This document shows positions 1 to 6,974 of a stretch of 9,592 bases of DNA, one piece after another; the stretch's first letter is position 1; the number at the start of each line of letters is the position of its first letter. Under the pieces are notes generated by a model. The model ran no database searches. It saw only the letters and a program-made list of their open reading frames with translations, and was not told the DNA's origin. The stretch is from Patescibacteria group bacterium (GTDB lineage Bacteria; Patescibacteriota; Microgenomatia; UBA8517), in assembly GCA_018826545.1 (NCBI GenBank), contig JAHKAL010000071.1:1-9592 (forward strand). The letters are read 5' to 3'. The translations under genes and the position numbers were made by a program.

Positions 1-515
1 ATATTTGTTGTTCTTGATCTTATGGTTCCAATTAATTTTTCTGGATTTGTTGTAGCTAAAATAAAAATTACATGACTAGGCGGCTCTTCTAGAGTTTTTA
101 AAAGCGCATTTGAGGCCTCAAGCGTTAACATGTGCGCTTCATCAATTATGTAAACCTTTTTTTGGGCTTTAGCTGCTGAAAGCTTAACCGCTTCTCTTAA
201 GGCCCTAATGTCATCAATCCCACGATTACTAGCTGCATCTAGCTCAATAACATCAATATTATTACCATTTGTAATACTTTTACATTGGTCACATTTGTTA
301 CATGGAACACCTTTTACCTTTGGTTTCTCACAATTAACAATCTTAGCTAGAATTCTTGCAGCTGATGTTTTTCCAGTTCCCTTAGGACCTGAAAATAAAA
401 ATGCATGTGGAATTTTTCCGGATTTTAAAATTTTAGAAAGAGATTCACGAATCTCTTTAATATCTAACTGTTCAATAGTTTGAGGTCTATATTTTAAATA
501 ATATGTATTATTCAT
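1..515 (-). CDS. dnaX: DNA polymerase III subunit gamma/tau, N-terminal part (partial)
   Basis: Clamp-loader ATPase of the replicative DNA polymerase. Only the first 171 residues are present; the 3' end runs off the window. Seen: an MNNTYYLKYRP start (family K-x-R-P), Walker A GPKGTGKT at about 43-50, zinc-module cysteines C62, C72, C75 and C78, an ELDAASNRGIDDIR block at 91-104, Walker B VYIIDEAHM at 121-129, NALLKTLEEPP at 136-146, and sensor-1 TTNP at 155-158. The Walker A, four-Cys module and DAAS block fit DnaX rather than delta-prime. Oddities: the usual V-G-Q near residue 18 is replaced by L-D-I, and the S-R-C arginine-finger motif reads S-R-T at 167-169. The ATG overlaps the ybeY stop by 8 nt (ATGAATAA), and an AGGA 7 nt upstream inside ybeY supports this start. 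Identity is near certain; the length and any tau-type C-terminus cannot be seen. Confidence 0.96.
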   Translation of the reverse strand, partial: MNNTYYLKYRPQTIEQLDIKEIRESLSKILKSGKIPHAFLFSGPKGTGKTSAARILAKIVNCEKPKVKGVPCNKCDQCKSITNGNNIDVIELDAASNRGIDDIRALREAVKLSAAKAQKKVYIIDEAHMLTLEASNALLKTLEEPPSHVIFILATTNPEKLIGTIRSRTTN

Positions 516-891
516 GGTGTTTTCCTAACAGATGTTCCCCCGCATGTAGCAATAACTCAATTGCTTTTTCATCTATTAATTTTTTCTCAATTTGTGCTTC
601 CTTTATAACCATCGGGTAACAAAGAATAATTTCTCCAAGATAAATTTTGTCAGGTGGATAAACAAACTTTCCCTTAGTCTCCTCAGTTGTAAACGATAAC
701 ACGTTGTGTATCTTTTTGTCATTAAGATATTTTTTACAAATATTTTTCATCTTTTTCTCACCAACAATAGAAACAGAAACTTGAGCATCAGATACAATGC
801 CGTTTTTTTTAAAAAAGTCTCTTAATACTTTTTTTATTTTAGGACTACCAATAGGATAATTTTCACTTTTTGAAACAAGTACTGAAATCAT
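508..891 (-). CDS. ybeY: YbeY-like endoribonuclease / rRNA maturation factor, short form
   Basis: YbeY (UPF0054) proteins are metal-dependent single-strand endoribonucleases acting in 16S rRNA maturation and ribosome quality control. The 127-residue product keeps the H-x3-H-x5-H metal triad as H116, H120 and H126, plus the NVLSF block (63-67) and LGEI (85-88) of the family. It is short (E. coli YbeY has 155 residues) and stops one residue after the third ligand, so there is no C-terminal extension. The family L-N-x-x-Y-R-x-x-D-x-x-T-D-V-L-S-F reads I-C-K-K-Y-L-N-D-K-K-I-H-N-V-L-S-F: the conserved Arg (R59 in E. coli) is Leu56, and T-D is H-N. The ATG follows the yqeY-like stop after 9 nt with no visible Shine-Dalgarno; the stop overlaps the dnaX start. 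The family call is firm; catalytic equivalence to E. coli is less certain. Confidence 0.9.
   Translation of the reverse strand: MISVLVSKSENYPIGSPKIKKVLRDFFKKNGIVSDAQVSVSIVGEKKMKNICKKYLNDKKIHNVLSFTTEETKGKFVYPPDKIYLGEIILCYPMVIKEAQIEKKLIDEKAIELLLHAGEHLLGKHHE
523..526 (-). promoter_or_regulatory. Shine-Dalgarno site of dnaX
   Basis: AGGA lies 7 nt before the dnaX ATG (515), inside the last codons of ybeY. It is one of the two well-placed Shine-Dalgarno sequences in the window (the other is frr). It fixes the dnaX start and suggests translation coupled to, or reinitiated from, ybeY. Confidence 0.6.
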
Positions 892-900
892 AATATAAAC

Positions 901-1344
901 TTAACTTAATAATTTTTCTTTTACTAACAGCGAAACCCTAGATCCTTCAACCGTTCCTTTTACCTTACCCATCACAATACCTATTACTTTGCCCATATCT
1001 GAAATTGATGAAGAATTAGTCTTAAGAATTGTCTCAATAACTATCTTTTCCAATTCTTCTTCACTCATCTCTGGGGGAAGAAATTCTTGAAGTATTTCTA
1101 ATTCTTTTTGTTCTTTTTGGGCTCTATCAGTAGCTCCTGCTTTTTCATAGGCCTCAATTGCTTCTTTTCTTTTTTTAGCTTCCTTTCTTACAACTACAAT
1201 TTCTTCCTCTTTATCTAACTTATGTTGTTTTGCAATAAACTCATAATTTAAGGCGGAAGACAAAAGCCTTAGAGTAGAAAGTCTAATTTCTTGCTTTGCT
1301 TTAAGAGCTTCTCCAATTTTCTGAGTTATTGTATCTGCTATCAT
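901..1344 (-). CDS. yqeY: GatB/YqeY domain protein
   Basis: A 147-residue stand-alone YqeY protein, related to the C-terminal tail domain of the amidotransferase subunit GatB. That domain contacts tRNA in GatB; the role of free YqeY proteins is not well established. Seen: helical N-terminus with RLSTLRLLSSALNYE (about 21-35), the E-x-x-x-x-V-x-x-x-x-x-K-R-K-E-A-I segment at 47-63, KELEILQEFLPPEMSEEEL (80-98) and the C-terminal block DMGKVIGIVMGKVKGTVEGS (115-134). Length matches the usual ~148 residues. Its ATG overlaps the TGA of the HIT gene in a 4-nt ATGA, typical of translational coupling; it is followed 9 nt later by ybeY. No GatA or GatB lies nearby. No truncation or frameshift seen. 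Confidence 0.95.
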   Translation of the reverse strand: MIADTITQKIGEALKAKQEIRLSTLRLLSSALNYEFIAKQHKLDKEEEIVVVRKEAKKRKEAIEAYEKAGATDRAQKEQKELEILQEFLPPEMSEEELEKIVIETILKTNSSSISDMGKVIGIVMGKVKGTVEGSRVSLLVKEKLLS

Positions 1345-1742
1345 AAATTTTCTTTTATTTTATCAGCAATCTTTTGCATTTCACCTTCATTGAATTTTTC
1401 AAATACATTAATATCTACTACTGGTCCATGTAAATCTTTTTCGTATCTAGGAATTACTCTTATGTGCGCATGTGGAACTTCAAGTCCCAAAGTAAGAAAA
1501 GATATCCATTTAGAATTAAAGGCTTTTTGAGCAGCTAAACCGACTTTTTTAGCAACCTCAAAATAATCTCCAAAATTTTCTACATCATATACCCACTTGA
1601 CATGCTTTTTAGGTATTACTAAACAATTTCCTCTTGAAAGTGGGCGAATATCTAAAAAGGATAAGAAATCGTTATCTTCATAGACTTTATAACAAGGCAA
1701 CTCACCTCTAACAATCCTGCAAAAAACACAATCATTATTCAT
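1341..1742 (-). CDS. HIT-family protein with H-x-H-x-R motif
   Basis: Histidine-triad proteins are nucleotide hydrolases or transferases with a covalent nucleotidyl-His intermediate. The 133-residue product has C5-x2-C8 (CVFC), E14-L-P, YEDNDFLSFLDIRPLSRG (21-38), LVIPKKHV (41-48) and VPHAHIRVIPRY (89-100). The usual H-x-H-x-H is H91-A-H93-I-R95: the expected nucleophile H93 is kept, the third His is Arg. C5, C8, H47 and H91 match the zinc-binding set of many bacterial HIT proteins. The usual A-G-Q/S-x-V segment before the triad is also altered (LGLE at 85-88). It is the first gene of a tight HIT-yqeY-ybeY-dnaX group, overlapping yqeY by 4 nt. The ATG is only 10 nt from a candidate -10 box and lacks a Shine-Dalgarno. 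The family is certain; substrate and activity are unknown. Confidence 0.93.
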   Translation of the reverse strand: MNNDCVFCRIVRGELPCYKVYEDNDFLSFLDIRPLSRGNCLVIPKKHVKWVYDVENFGDYFEVAKKVGLAAQKAFNSKWISFLTLGLEVPHAHIRVIPRYEKDLHGPVVDINVFEKFNEGEMQKIADKIKENL

Positions 1743-1752
1743 ATCAAGGTCA

Positions 1753-1781
1753 AGTATATAAATAATGTTTCACACAAACAA
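1753..1781 (-). promoter_or_regulatory. Candidate sigma70-type promoter for the HIT-yqeY-ybeY-dnaX group
   Basis: Read on the minus strand: TTGTTT (1781-1776), 17-bp spacer, TATACT (1758-1753). The start would fall near 1746, only a few nt before the ATG at 1742, so the mRNA would be almost leaderless. A small inverted repeat, TGTTT-gtgtg-AAACA (1780-1766), overlaps the -35 and could be an operator, but its arms are only 5 bp. Support comes from its place in one of the two largest gaps and its ideal spacing; AT-rich DNA gives such matches by chance. Confidence 0.45.
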
Positions 1782-1812
1782 TATGAAAAAACTACCGATT
1801 TTGAGGAATTTT

Positions 1813-2808
1813 TTAAATTAATGACATTATTACTTTTGCAAGCTTGTCTGAATCATGTCTAATAAGACTCCTTTTAAGTTTATCTGTTAAATATTTCAGG
1901 TGAACCTTTGAAGATATAAAATCTTTTCTTATTACTCTAAATCTATTTTCATTTCCCAAGTCATCCACAACTGGATGAGCCTTTTCCTCTTTGTATCTTC
2001 CAAGAATTCCTTTTGGAAAATTTTTTGAATTATTTACTAAACAGTAATCTAATACCTTCCCGCCTATATATTTTTGTAAAGTATTAACATGATCTTTTGC
2101 AGAAAAATCATTAGTTTGACCAAATCTAGTCATCAAGTTAACTATATATAGTTTTTTTGCTTTTGAAGTTTTAATAGCTTTAGCTATTCCATCAACAACA
2201 ATATTTGGAAGTATACTTGTGTACAAATCTCCTGGTCCAATAACAATTAGATCTGCATTCTTTATTTCTTTAATAGCTTTAGGGTTAGCCTTTGCTTTTG
2301 GAATAAGTTCAAGCTCTATAATTTTATAGTTTCCTTGTTTTTCCCCTGGTTCATCAATTGAATGCTCTCCTAATACTTGTTTTCCATTTTTGTACCTCGC
2401 AACTAAATGTGAATCACTAAAAGTTACAGGAATAATCTTTCCTTTTGTATGCAGTATCTTACAAGTTTCTTCAATCGCTCTATCTTGAGATTTAAAAATA
2501 TCAGTGAGAGCCGCCATAAAAAGATTTCCAAAGGTCATTCCAGAAATCCCTACCCCCGAAGAATATCTATAAGTAAATAATTTTCTTAAAAGTTCATTTT
2601 CATTCTCATCAGCCAAAGCAACAATACATTGCCTCAAGTCAGAAGTAGGAAGAAGGCCAAATTCATCCCTTATGACACGGTTGCTTCCACCATCATCCAT
2701 CATGGAAACAATAGCAGAAAGATTCAATGGATATTTTTTAAGACCAGAAAGAGAAACGAAAGTTCCAGTTCCACCACCTATCACAACAACTTTTTTCTTT
2801 TTTGTCAT
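1813..2808 (-). CDS. glmR: GlmR/YvcK family UDP-sugar-binding regulator (gluconeogenesis factor)
   Basis: YvcK/GlmR proteins (CofD-like fold) bind UDP-GlcNAc and link carbon flow to peptidoglycan synthesis; the B. subtilis protein is reported to stimulate GlmS. The 331-residue product has the glycine loop GGGTGTF (11-17), MMDDGGSNR (36-44), LPTSDLRQCIVALA (53-66; family P-P-G-D-x-R), an SGMTFGNLF block near 89-97 and IGPGDLYTSILPN in the middle. Length is close to B. subtilis YvcK (317). It lacks any F420 context, so it is not a true CofD lactyl-phosphate transferase. The Lys-rich N-terminus MTKKKKVVVIGGG places the start; the ATG follows the glmS stop after 9 nt, with only a weak AAAG before it. 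The glmS-glmR adjacency suggests co-expression of enzyme and regulator. Regulatory function is inferred from family and context. Confidence 0.95.
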   Translation of the reverse strand: MTKKKKVVVIGGGTGTFVSLSGLKKYPLNLSAIVSMMDDGGSNRVIRDEFGLLPTSDLRQCIVALADENENELLRKLFTYRYSSGVGISGMTFGNLFMAALTDIFKSQDRAIEETCKILHTKGKIIPVTFSDSHLVARYKNGKQVLGEHSIDEPGEKQGNYKIIELELIPKAKANPKAIKEIKNADLIVIGPGDLYTSILPNIVVDGIAKAIKTSKAKKLYIVNLMTRFGQTNDFSAKDHVNTLQKYIGGKVLDYCLVNNSKNFPKGILGRYKEEKAHPVVDDLGNENRFRVIRKDFISSKVHLKYLTDKLKRSLIRHDSDKLAKVIMSLI

Positions 2809-2817
2809 ACTTTGATT

Positions 2818-4590
2818 TTATTTTACTGTAACAGATTTTGCCAGATTTCTTGGTTTATCAGGATTTAATCCCTTTTCCAATGTAAGATAATAGGCTAAAA
2901 ACTGAATTGGAATAATGTTTGCAATAACAGATGCCTCTTTTAGATCAGGTACTTTTAACCAGTAATCAAAAACTTTTTCATTTATAGGTGAAATCCCAAT
3001 AATATATGCCCCTCTAGCTTTTAGCTCTTGTGTGTTTGAAAGAATAGCATTTTTGGAATCATCGTTTGCAACTATTGCAATACAAGGAGTTTTTTCTTCA
3101 ACTAAAGCAATTACTCCATGTTTTAACTCTCCCCCAGCAAATCCTTCAGCATGTATATAAGATGACTCTTTTAATTTTAAGGCAGCTTCTAAGGCAGTAG
3201 CATAGTTTAATCCTCTTCCTATTACATAAATATGTTTTTGGTTTTTTAATTTTTTTGCAAGTAATTTAATTTTTTGAATATATTCCTTTTTATAAAAAAA
3301 TCTAATTTTATTAGATGTCTCTAAAAGAAGTTTTTGGCCTACTTTATATTTATCTGCTACTTTATAGGCAAGTAGTAAAAAAATACTGAGTTTTGCAATA
3401 TATGATTTAGTTGATAAAACTGATTTTTCAGGACCTGCATTCAAATGAATCGAAAAATCAGAAATTCTTTCGATGGAAGAACCTGGAACATTAACTAAAG
3501 CAAGTATCTTTGATTTGTGCTTTTTTGCAGCTTTTATTGCCTCCAATGTATCTATTGTCTCCCCAGACTGGGAAGCTGCAATCAAAAGAGATTGAGGAAT
3601 AAGAAAATGCTGAAAATATTCAAACTCACTACTAACAGAAAAGTTAACATGTTTTTTGGCAATTTTTGAAAAAAGGTAAGTTGCTGCAATGCCCGCATGT
3701 GAAGCAGTTCCACAAGCACTAAAATAAGTTCCAACTGCTTTTTTGATTAAATCCGAAGCTTCAGTAATTTCTTCTGTACTATTCTGAGCAATTCTTTTTA
3801 TTACATCTGGTTCTTCATAAATCTCTTTAATAAGAAAATGCTTGAACTTTCCTTTATCAGAAGTTTCTTTTTGGATCTTAATATTAGAAACTTTTGCTTT
3901 TTTAATCTTTCCATCTTTAATTTTAAAAATATTATTATCTTTTATAACTATCCCCTCATTATCCTTAATTAGAATAAGCCTATCTGTATACTCTGATATT
4001 GTTGGAATATCAGAAGTAATTAAATATCCTTCTTTCAAAATTCCAGCCACCAAAGGTGAACCATTCTTAAAAGCAACAATTTCATCTTTACTATTTATTG
4101 CAACAAAAGCATTAAGGCCTTGAATTTTTTGAAAAGTTTTAAAAGCCGATTCAGTAAAATTTTTATTTTTTTTGTTCTCTTCCTCTATTAAATGAGGAAT
4201 TACTTCTGTATCTGTTTGAGATATTAATTTATGACCTTTTTTAATAAGATCTTTCTTAATTATTTCAAAATTTTCGATTATGCCATTGTGAACTACCGCA
4301 ATATCTTTATTACAATCTAAATGTGGATGAGCATTTTTTTTGGTTACTCTACCATGTGTCGCCCATCTTGTATGACCGATTCCAACTTTCGATGACAAAT
4401 CATTTTTAAAAACTAATTTTTGAAGATTTTTAACTTCTCCAATTTCTTTATAAATATGAATTTTTTGATTGGATACAAATGCAATTCCTGAAGAATCGTA
4501 ACCTCTGTACTCAAGTTTCAAAAGTCCATCACAAAGAAACTGGGGAAATAATTTTCTTGCCTTACCTTTATATGCAAAAATGCCACACAT
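2818..4590 (-). CDS. glmS: Glutamine--fructose-6-phosphate aminotransferase (isomerizing)
   Basis: Makes glucosamine-6-phosphate from fructose-6-phosphate and glutamine, the entry step to UDP-GlcNAc and cell wall. The 590-residue protein is complete (family ~600). Domain order: class II glutaminase (about 1-220) with nucleophile Cys2 after Met removal, LEYRGYDSSGIAF (26-38), GHTRWATHG (72-80) and NGIIENF (102-108); first SIS domain with SACGTASH (291-298), SQSGETIDTLEA (340-351) and AGPEKSVLSTKSY (385-397); second SIS domain with IGRGLNYATALEAALKLKE (457-475) and AEGFAGGELKHG (481-492); C-terminal DKPRNLAKSVTVK, including the lysine that forms a Schiff base with the sugar. No catalytic residue looks missing. 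MCGI must be the start because Cys2 has to become the N-terminus. It lies 29 bp after proS and 9 bp before glmR. There is no room for a glmS ribozyme upstream. Confidence 0.98.
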   Translation of the reverse strand: MCGIFAYKGKARKLFPQFLCDGLLKLEYRGYDSSGIAFVSNQKIHIYKEIGEVKNLQKLVFKNDLSSKVGIGHTRWATHGRVTKKNAHPHLDCNKDIAVVHNGIIENFEIIKKDLIKKGHKLISQTDTEVIPHLIEEENKKNKNFTESAFKTFQKIQGLNAFVAINSKDEIVAFKNGSPLVAGILKEGYLITSDIPTISEYTDRLILIKDNEGIVIKDNNIFKIKDGKIKKAKVSNIKIQKETSDKGKFKHFLIKEIYEEPDVIKRIAQNSTEEITEASDLIKKAVGTYFSACGTASHAGIAATYLFSKIAKKHVNFSVSSEFEYFQHFLIPQSLLIAASQSGETIDTLEAIKAAKKHKSKILALVNVPGSSIERISDFSIHLNAGPEKSVLSTKSYIAKLSIFLLLAYKVADKYKVGQKLLLETSNKIRFFYKKEYIQKIKLLAKKLKNQKHIYVIGRGLNYATALEAALKLKESSYIHAEGFAGGELKHGVIALVEEKTPCIAIVANDDSKNAILSNTQELKARGAYIIGISPINEKVFDYWLKVPDLKEASVIANIIPIQFLAYYLTLEKGLNPDKPRNLAKSVTVK

Positions 4591-4600
4591 TTATATTTTG

Positions 4601-4629
4601 TAATCCTATCACAGACATTTTACCTATTC
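4601..4629 (-). promoter_or_regulatory. Weak candidate promoter before glmS
   Basis: Minus strand: TTGAAT (4629-4624) inside the end of proS, 17 bp, then TAGGAT (4606-4601) preceded by TG one base upstream (extended -10 pattern TGA-TAGGAT). It would start transcription a few nt before the glmS ATG at 4590. The AGG in the -10 could instead be a Shine-Dalgarno, but at 13 nt from the ATG it is too distant to be convincing. Both hexamers match only 4 of 6. Confidence 0.25.
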
Positions 4630-5843
4630 AATTTTTTTAGAATTTTATCAAAAGGAAGTACCTCAATTTCCTCTGAAGTTCTTTCTTTATACTCAATCAA
4701 ATCTTTTGTCTTAGTAGATACTACTAACCTAACTGGAATTCCAATTAAATCTGCATCTTTAAACTTTTCCCCTGCTGAAACATCTCTATCATCAAACAAG
4801 ACATCTATGCCTTCTTCTTTTAATTTTTTGTAAATGTTTTCACCTTTTTTATCAATCCCAATTAAATGAACATCAAAAGGAGAAATTTCCCTGTTCCAGA
4901 TAATACCTTTTTTATCATGAGAGACTTCCACCCAAGTTCCTATAAGTCTTGTTGTTCCAAAACCATAACTCCCAAAATAAACAGGTTTTTTACCTCCATC
5001 TTTATCGGTAAAGTAAACTTTCATTCTTTCTGAGTACCAAGTTCCAAAAGGAAAGATATTTCCAACCTCGATTGATTTTGCCTCCAAAATTTTACCTTTT
5101 TTACATTTTGGACAAACTTCACCTTTTTTACCTTCGAATATTTCATTATTTTGGCCCCAATCACATTTAGGGCAATAATAAATAGTATCTTCACCAGCAG
5201 GACTGATTACTTGAAATTCATGGGTTATATTTTTAGTAAATACTCCTCCTGCTGCTTCAGTTATTTTAAAAGTAAGTCCAATTTTTTCAAATATTTTTGA
5301 ATATGCTATTTTCACTTTTTCATAAAAATCCCAAAAATCTTTTTGACTAGAATGAACAGAATATAAATCTTTCATTAAAAATTCTCTCCCTCTTAATATT
5401 CCTGATTTCGCACGAAGTTCATTTCTGAATTTTGTAGAAAAATGATACAAAGCAATTGGTAAATCTCTGTACGTCTTTAGATTCTTTCTTATAAGATCAA
5501 GTAATATCTCTTCATGGGTAAATGAAAGTGTAAATTCTTTGTCTCTTGAATCTTTAAACTGATACATAACTTCTTTTGCGCTATCCCATCTACCTGTTTC
5601 ATTCCAAATATTTTTAGGGTGCATTAAAGGCATTAATACTTCCTGTGCCCCAATGGAGTTCATCTCCTCACGAATAATATTGTTAATTTTATTTAAGACT
5701 CTAATTCCCATTGGAAGAAGTGTCCAACTACCTGTCATTAACTGATCAATAAAACCCGCTCTTACCAGAAGTTTATGATTAATGCTTTGGGCATCCTTTG
5801 GAGCTTCTTTTAATGTTTTAGGGAATAAAATAGACTGTTTCAT
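4620..5843 (-). CDS. proS: Prolyl-tRNA synthetase, short form lacking the INS editing domain
   Basis: Class II synthetase charging tRNA-Pro. Seen: motif 1 region MGIRVLNKINNIIREEM (45-61) ending in QEVLMPLM, THEE (109-112), motif 2 FRNELRAKSGILRGREFLMKDLYS (139-162), GGVFTKNITHEFQV (199-212), GIEVGxxF-type SIEVGNIFPFGTWYSE (257-272), motif 3 GSYGFGTTRLIGTWVE (291-306), and an anticodon-binding domain from about 322 with DDRDVSAGEKFKDADLIGIP (351-370). At 407 residues it is much shorter than E. coli ProRS (572). The ~180-residue INS editing domain between motifs 2 and 3 is replaced by about 40 residues carrying C224-x2-C227 and C244-x2-C247, a probable zinc knuckle. It therefore cannot clear Ala-tRNA-Pro in cis. 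It lies 8 bp after rseP, the order seen in Bacillus. No Shine-Dalgarno before the ATG. Confidence 0.97.
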   Translation of the reverse strand: MKQSILFPKTLKEAPKDAQSINHKLLVRAGFIDQLMTGSWTLLPMGIRVLNKINNIIREEMNSIGAQEVLMPLMHPKNIWNETGRWDSAKEVMYQFKDSRDKEFTLSFTHEEILLDLIRKNLKTYRDLPIALYHFSTKFRNELRAKSGILRGREFLMKDLYSVHSSQKDFWDFYEKVKIAYSKIFEKIGLTFKITEAAGGVFTKNITHEFQVISPAGEDTIYYCPKCDWGQNNEIFEGKKGEVCPKCKKGKILEAKSIEVGNIFPFGTWYSERMKVYFTDKDGGKKPVYFGSYGFGTTRLIGTWVEVSHDKKGIIWNREISPFDVHLIGIDKKGENIYKKLKEEGIDVLFDDRDVSAGEKFKDADLIGIPVRLVVSTKTKDLIEYKERTSEEIEVLPFDKILKKLNR

Positions 5844-5851
5844 TTTTCAAA

Positions 5852-6967
5852 TTATTTTACTACCGAATCTAAAAATTTCGAAATACTTCCTCCAGCCGCA
5901 ATTAATCTTTGAATATCTTTAGCGGTTAGGATAACAAGCAGGATTAATAAAAGTATCATGCCAATTGAATGAGCCAAATTTTCAACTTTAGGTAAAACCT
6001 TTTTTCCAATAATAGTTTCAATTGCAATAAAAAGAACTCTTCCTCCATCCAGTGCTGGAAAAGGAATAATATTTAAAATAGCTAAATTAACTGAAAAAAT
6101 TCCTATAAAGTTTATCAGGGATAATATCCCATATTTTGCAGCTTCAGTGGTTATGGCAAATATTCCGACAGGTCCTGAAACATCTTGTGGAACCTTACCT
6201 GAAAAAAGACCAACAATCATAGAAGATAATCCCTGAAATATTGTGATTCCCCAAAATATTGCTTCTTTAAAGCCGTAATAAATTCCAATAAAAGGTCTTT
6301 TCCAGATAGGCGGATAATATGTCTCAGTTGAAGTAATAATAATTCCTAAAGGGCCTTCATTTTCCGGTGGATTAATTCTTGGGGTAATTCTAATTTTTTT
6401 AGTTTCACTTTCCTCACCTATCGTTCTTTCTATCTCAACTAATACTTTCTGATCTAGTTTTTCATTTACCAAAGAAATAAATTCCGAAGTATCTGAAACG
6501 TTTATTTCGTCAACTTTTTTAACAATATCTCCAACCAATACACCTGATATTTGAGCCGGGGAACCTGAAACTACTTCAACAACTTTTACTTCACCTGTAC
6601 TTCTTGGAATCCCAGAAAAAGAGTATGTAATACTAAAAGCTAAAATTCCGACAAAAAAATTCATTAATACTCCAGCTGTGATAATAAATATTCTTGTTTT
6701 TTTACTCTTTTTTAAGAAAGATCTTTTTGGATATTTAATAGCCTCTTCTGAATTTTCACCATGAAGTTTAACAAATCCACCAAAAGGAAGAGCATTAATA
6801 GAATAAATTGTTTCTCCAATTTGTTTACCAAAAATTCTCGGTGGAAGACCAATACCGAATTCTTCAACATAGACACCTGATTTTTTTGCAGCCACAAAAT
6901 GCCCAAGTTCATGAACTAAAATTAAAAATGACAAAACTAATACTGCAGTTAATATCGATCCAAACAT
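5852..6967 (-). CDS. rseP: RseP/RasP-type site-2 intramembrane zinc metalloprotease
   Basis: Membrane protease of the S2P (M50) family, which cuts transmembrane segments of anti-sigma factors and remnant signal peptides. The 371-residue protein has TM1 (about 4-27) with zinc motif H19-E20-L-G-H23, a conserved GIGLPPRIFG and ALPFGGFVKLHGE region (38-71), TM2 (about 92-117), one PDZ domain (about 125-205, with SGSPAQISGVLVGDIVKKVDEI at 134-155), a further membrane-associated stretch (about 225-255), TM3 (about 280-300) and IIPFPALDGGR (300-310) supplying the third ligand D307, then a last TM (about 332-350). Length is typical of single-PDZ forms in Gram-positives. It sits between frr and proS as in the common bacterial cluster, but uppS, cdsA and dxr are absent. 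No anti-sigma factor lies in the window, so its substrate is unknown. Confidence 0.97.
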   Translation of the reverse strand: MFGSILTAVLVLSFLILVHELGHFVAAKKSGVYVEEFGIGLPPRIFGKQIGETIYSINALPFGGFVKLHGENSEEAIKYPKRSFLKKSKKTRIFIITAGVLMNFFVGILAFSITYSFSGIPRSTGEVKVVEVVSGSPAQISGVLVGDIVKKVDEINVSDTSEFISLVNEKLDQKVLVEIERTIGEESETKKIRITPRINPPENEGPLGIIITSTETYYPPIWKRPFIGIYYGFKEAIFWGITIFQGLSSMIVGLFSGKVPQDVSGPVGIFAITTEAAKYGILSLINFIGIFSVNLAILNIIPFPALDGGRVLFIAIETIIGKKVLPKVENLAHSIGMILLLILLVILTAKDIQRLIAAGGSISKFLDSVVK

Positions 6968-6974
6968 CTTTTAA

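Noticed and set aside
208..483. Plus-strand open frame of 91 codons
   Set aside because: Lies antisense to the dnaX N-terminal domain, whose Walker and zinc motifs are clear; the translation is hydrophobic low-information sequence.
1783..1812. Rho-independent terminator after glmR
   Set aside because: A T-run (TTTTTT) follows a short A/T-rich segment, but no GC-rich stem of useful length can be drawn; read-through into the HIT gene remains possible.
1813..2808. CofD (F420 lactyl-phosphate transferase)
   Set aside because: Same superfamily, but the DDGGSN, LPTSDLRQ and IGPGDLYTSILPN motifs and length match YvcK/GlmR, and no F420 genes are nearby.
4591..4619. glmS ribozyme/riboswitch
   Set aside because: The gap before glmS is only 29 bp, far too short for the ribozyme.
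6712..6912. Second minus-strand open frame inside rseP
   Set aside because: Overlaps the HELGH-containing start of rseP in another frame; no family resemblance.
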